NCBI GenBank assembly: GCA_044359885.1
Contig: JBIKLI010000194.1
Location: 1-8,258, forward strand
DNA: 8,258 nucleotides
Reading direction: 5' to 3'
DNA from: CAIOSQ01 sp044359885
GTDB taxonomy: Bacteria > Pseudomonadota > Alphaproteobacteria > CACIAM-22H2
The notes under the pieces were generated by a model, which saw only the letters and a list, made by a program, of their open reading frames with translations, was not told where the DNA came from and ran no database searches. The translations under genes were made by a program, and so were the position numbers. How positions within the stretch are numbered: position 1 is the stretch's first letter; each line of letters starts with the position of its first letter. Shown piece by piece: positions 6,901-8,258 of the stretch.

Positions 6901-7574
6901 CGGCGCCCGTCGTCGACCACGACATAGTGGACGCCCGTTTCGCGCGGCGTGAAGGCGAGGCGCGCGTCGGTCCCCAGGCCGCCCGAGGCGTCGCCGCTGC
7001 CGGCGATCGGCTTGCCCCGCGCGTCGTTGACGGCGACGATGCGCGGATCGCCGAGCGATCCCCAGCCGCTCGACGCGCCCAGCGCCTCGATGCGATAGCT
7101 GCGCCCCGCCTCCAGGACGACGCGGTGCCAGTCGACATCGCCGGCCCTGTCGATCCGGCTTTCGGCGGGCACCGCGGCATCGATCGTCAGCGTCGACGTC
7201 GTGCTCGTTCCCGCCGCAGCGTCTGCCGGCGCCGCCCGATCGGTTCCGGCCGGAGGCGGCGCGGCGTGCCGCGGTCCGGTCATGGCGGCCGGATCCGCGT
7301 CCTGCATGGCGACGACGGTCTCGTCGCCCGTCCCCGGCCGCGGGCCATCGTCGGCGACCGTGGTCGCGGCCGCGGGGTCGCGCCGCATCGCGCGCGCGAC
7401 CGCCTCGGAAAGCGCCTCGGTGCCGCCGCGTTGCGCGGTCCGCGGCACCTGGATCGCCGCCAGATCGGCCAGATAGCGGTCGATCGCGCTGCCGGATCCG
7501 CCGGTACCTGCCGGCAGGGCGCGCGGCGCATCGCCGGGCTGGTCGCTGCGCAAAGCTCCGTTCCATTCGCTCAT
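3933..7574 (-). CDS. Clostripain-family (C11) cysteine peptidase with five PPC-like repeats and a Big_5 domain
   Basis: This is a 1213-residue modular, strongly acidic protein. Residues 1-125 are a low-complexity Ala/Pro/Asp/Thr-rich segment without a Sec signal peptide. Five tandem PPC-like beta repeats follow at about 127-236, 251-358, 368-478, 492-602 and 618-728. Each opens with GD.DW.R and closes with G.Y.LS or a close variant, and carries a central DP....VFDA.G segment. A Big_5/SbsA-like Ig domain follows at about 735-842 (PPVLVATTPGDG, FNEPV, LAPDTGYRVTL). The C11 peptidase domain spans about 852-1213: DAWTLMVYIAADNDLE, then WDHGGG with probable catalytic His967, and GFDCCQMAMTE with probable nucleophile Cys1010, ending in LSINLP and NYAFL. 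Clostripain relatives cleave after basic residues; specificity here is untested. The repeats suggest an exported enzyme. ATG 7574 is chosen for the GAGAGGGA site five bases upstream; the frame runs open further upstream only into patatin remains. It appears monocistronic. Confidence 0.87.
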   Translation of the reverse strand: MSEWNGALRSDQPGDAPRALPAGTGGSGSAIDRYLADLAAIQVPRTAQRGGTEALSEAVARAMRRDPAAATTVADDGPRPGTGDETVVAMQDADPAAMTGPRHAAPPPAGTDRAAPADAAAGTSTTSTLTIDAAVPAESRIDRAGDVDWHRVVLEAGRSYRIEALGASSGWGSLGDPRIVAVNDARGKPIAGSGDASGGLGTDARLAFTPRETGVHYVVVDDGRRVDIPGSYRLSVRSDGRWADLPAGPATPAEAIVGGSVLGTVDARGDVDWFRAALVPGRSYRIELQASSAEGNALPDPALLGVFDAGGRLLPGTANDDYGNGPGARVTFTSPGGPLFVAAGSADARTGDYRLAIRDVTPPDLAAATNTTGTIAVNAVRTGRIDQPGDQDWFRVSLTAGQTYAIGLQRDPSSVLPLENPLLHGLFDAAGRPIAGTGNDDWGTGFDARVTYTAPATGSYFIAAGAHGTGTGDYVLSLARTAQPADAVASSVATTGLIQVGGAVSGRIDTAFDEDWYRVRLTGGERYTIDLRGAPSGQGTLGDPRFAGVFDAAGRLIPGTPGDNAPGTLDSRVVFAPATSGTYYLAAGGQGAQEGSYRLSIARAAGPAAPDIAADATTNATIAPGGSYGGAIERSGDVDWIRLRVEAGLSYAATLRADDTADGPGLADPAITGVFDARGLALAAALEPDIGGLAARDARAVFAAAAGGDVFVALRAQDGGTGRYRLSVDLVADTAPPVLVATTPGDGSGGIAPGASIRFSFNEPVRAGDGTIALAGGGTSVTIDAADAAQVRFDGTTMTVNPRAPLAPDTGYRVTLSPGSVEDLAGNDYGGNAAAPLDFVTATGPAPGTRDAWTLMVYIAADNDLEPFALRDLNEMESVRGLDAAGINVLVMADRAVGYSTGSGNWTDTRRAQIVPDGGTTTVGSLASATTSIGERNMGDPATLTEFIDWAKAAAPAERYGLVVWDHGGGLQGAAWDDASNGDRLTIREIRSAIDAASVDRFELIGFDCCQMAMTELAFALDDRAGIFVASQDNEPGDGWAYDRVLGRMLQTPAMSGAQLGEVLVETYAAAYAGRLGITLSATDLSRLGGVETALDRFVDGARTAAPADRAAIAAAASATLRFPSDGGAPWRDLVDFMEEVETRSADAAIDEAARGVIGAVRGAVYAHAGTVPEAEGLSINLPVGSQPVPDDYTAANYAFLARVDWNALLAMV
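5391..7196 (-). repeat. Five tandem PPC-like repeats encoded within the peptidase gene
   Basis: Five protein-level repeats of about 110 residues cover residues 127-728. Shared elements are G.I...GD.DW.RV.L..G..Y.I near the start, a central DP...GVFDA.GR.I.GT segment, an Asp-rich turn such as GTANDDYGNG before ARVTFT, and Y.(I/V/L)AAG with TG.YRLS at the end. Repeats 2 and 3 are most alike and keep the NDD turn, a plausible calcium site. Repeat 5 is the most diverged and lacks it (LEPDIGGLAARDARAVF). Boundaries are estimated by eye. Confidence 0.75.
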
Positions 7575-7579
7575 GGCCG

Positions 7580-7587
7580 TCCCTCTC
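7580..7587 (-). promoter_or_regulatory. Ribosome binding site of the peptidase gene
   Basis: Read on the minus strand, GAGAGGGA lies five bases before the ATG at 7574-7572. This decides the start, because the frame is open for another 174 codons to a GTG at 8096 and beyond. No convincing -10/-35 pair was found in the 118 bp between this gene and the patatin remains. Confidence 0.55.
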
Positions 7588-7651
7588 GCTGTCGGTGCGG
7601 CGGGACGCTCGCATCCGGGGGCCGGTGCCGCCATGTCGCGGAAGGCGTGGC

Positions 7652-7680
7652 GGCGGCTTAAGCCCCGGCTTGAGTCCGCC
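7652..7680. repeat. Long imperfect inverted repeat between patatin relic and peptidase gene
   Basis: GGCGG-CTTAAGCC (7652-7664) faces GGCTTGAG-t-CCGCC (7667-7680) across two central bases. The arms are 13 and 14 bases with one A/G difference and one bulged T. A perfect 12-base palindrome TCCGCCGGCGGA (7675-7686) overlaps its right side. Its place just past the end of the patatin relic on the minus strand suits a former terminator, although no T-run follows. It could instead be an operator in the peptidase leader. Confidence 0.45.
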
Positions 7681-7692
7681 GGCGGACCGCGG

Positions 7693-8258
7693 CCGGCGGA
7701 GTTTCTGCTCGATGTCGGTCGAGGACGGGACGCCGATCTCGTCGCGATGGTCGCGCAGGAACGCCGGTCCCCGAGCGTCCGAGCGCTCCCGGTTCGCCCT
7801 TTGGCATCGATGCTGTGGATGAGGATCCGGGGCGGCCTGCCGCCGTCGTCGATGCCCCTGTCGTTCCGGCAAATGACGAACGGGATGGCGCGCATCCCGC
7901 GCATCGGGCTGGACCCGATGCCGAGGGTGTTGACGCGGCCGATGATCGCCCGCGCCGTGATCGGCACGTCGCGGATCTTGATGGTATCGATCCGGACGAT
8001 CGGGATGCCGGGCGTATGGGTATCGTAGACCGGTGGACGGAGCGGCGGATTGCCTGGGGAGCCGCCGTCCCAGCAATGCGCGCCGTCGGTCTGCACCGCC
8101 TGGAACAGCTGCGGCAGAGAGGCGAAGGCGGCACTGCGCGCCGCCGCCGTGCAGGGCGACGTCGAGGCGCCTTCGCGCCGGCGCGTCGTCGCCGAATCCC
8201 CTCGGCCCGCTCGCCGGGTCTGTCTCTCCGGGCCCAGAACCCGGGTCGCGGCTTCGCC
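7693..8258 (-). pseudogene. Patatin-like phospholipase, degraded remnant (internal deletions and frame changes; possibly cut by window edge)
   Basis: Three blocks in gene order on the minus strand match the patatin-like phospholipase family, but in changing frames. Block 1 (8166-8134) reads LDVALHGGGAQ, equivalent to the N-terminal oxyanion loop, usually (L)ALQGGGAHGAF. Block 2, in another frame from about 8132 to 7806, reads AAFASLPQLFQAV, then DGAHCWDGGSPGNPPL with the catalytic-type Asp-Gly-Gly at 8069-8061, then ITARAIIGRVNTLGIGSSPMR and ILIHSID. Block 3, in a third register from about 7768 to 7693, reads AFLRDHRDEIG and SSTDIEQKL, like the family's C-terminus. The middle of the domain, including the GxSxG nucleophile motif, is missing between blocks 1 and 2, and a shorter piece is missing between blocks 2 and 3. 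No start codon is in frame with block 1 inside the window, so the gene began further right or lost its start. The product cannot be an active phospholipase. Family identification is from remembered consensus. Confidence 0.7.

Noticed and set aside
2210..7574. A novel multi-gene system linking PaiB, the AEC carrier and the peptidase
   Set aside because: PaiB and AEC are divergent, and AEC and the peptidase converge. There are no shared domains or overlapping genes, and the families are unrelated in function, so a joint system is not supported.
4071..7661. Very long plus-strand open frame (1196 codons) opposite the peptidase gene
   Set aside because: It is the antisense of a GC-rich, repeat-bearing gene, where stops are rare. 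Its translation is rich in Arg, Gly and Asp without any recognisable domain, while the minus strand encodes clear domains.
7573..8028. Plus-strand open frame (151 codons) opposite the patatin relic
   Set aside because: It is Met- and Arg-rich, as expected for antisense translation, and the minus strand gives recognisable patatin motifs.
4447..8076. Second minus-strand open frame (1209 codons) overlapping the peptidase
   Set aside because: The translation is Arg-rich and without domains over the peptidase region. Only its upstream end, at about 7768-7693, carries real coding sequence, the patatin tail.
1..8258. tRNA, rRNA, CRISPR arrays, insertion sequences or att sites
   Set aside because: No cloverleaf, no regularly spaced repeats, no transposase or integrase-like protein and no terminal inverted repeats were seen on reading both strands.

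Overview
The window is GC-rich DNA (about two thirds or more G+C in most genes, with strong G/C at third codon positions). It most resembles the accessory chromosome of a high-GC proteobacterium, probably an alphaproteobacterium. That placement is a judgement from composition and gene families; there is no rRNA or other marker gene. No tRNA, rRNA, CRISPR array, transposase or integrase is visible.

Left to right: (1) An AT-rich leader (1-50) with a small inverted repeat precedes a GTG-started enolase-superfamily sugar-acid dehydratase (69-1238, +). (2) A 147-bp gap with a GC-rich stem-loop leads to a lone class I SAM-dependent methyltransferase (1386-2168, +) of visibly lower GC. (3) A short convergent gap with a perfect 16-bp palindrome separates it from a PaiB-type FMN-binding protein on the minus strand (2210-2833). 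(4) A 129-bp divergent gap separates PaiB from an AEC-family (auxin efflux carrier-like) membrane transporter (2963-3922, +). (5) That gene ends 10 bp before the stop codon of the largest gene, on the minus strand (3933-7574). It encodes a 1213-residue modular protein with five PPC-like beta repeats, a Big_5/SbsA-like Ig domain and a C-terminal clostripain (C11) cysteine peptidase domain, and no N-terminal signal peptide. (6) Upstream of it, on the same strand and reaching towards the right edge, lie the broken remains of a patatin-like phospholipase (about 7693-8258). Its N-terminal glycine loop, Asp-Gly-Gly region and C-terminal tail can all be read, but in different frames and with the middle missing.

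The genes do not form an evident pathway. The first two share a strand, but the gap and the change in composition argue against a tight operon. PaiB and the AEC carrier are divergent and could share a regulatory region. The peptidase gene stands alone. The two points most worth a second look are the patatin relic, which gene prediction would probably miss or wrongly fuse to the peptidase because the frame stays open between them, and the unusual architecture of the peptidase. I do not see convincing evidence of a new multi-gene system.
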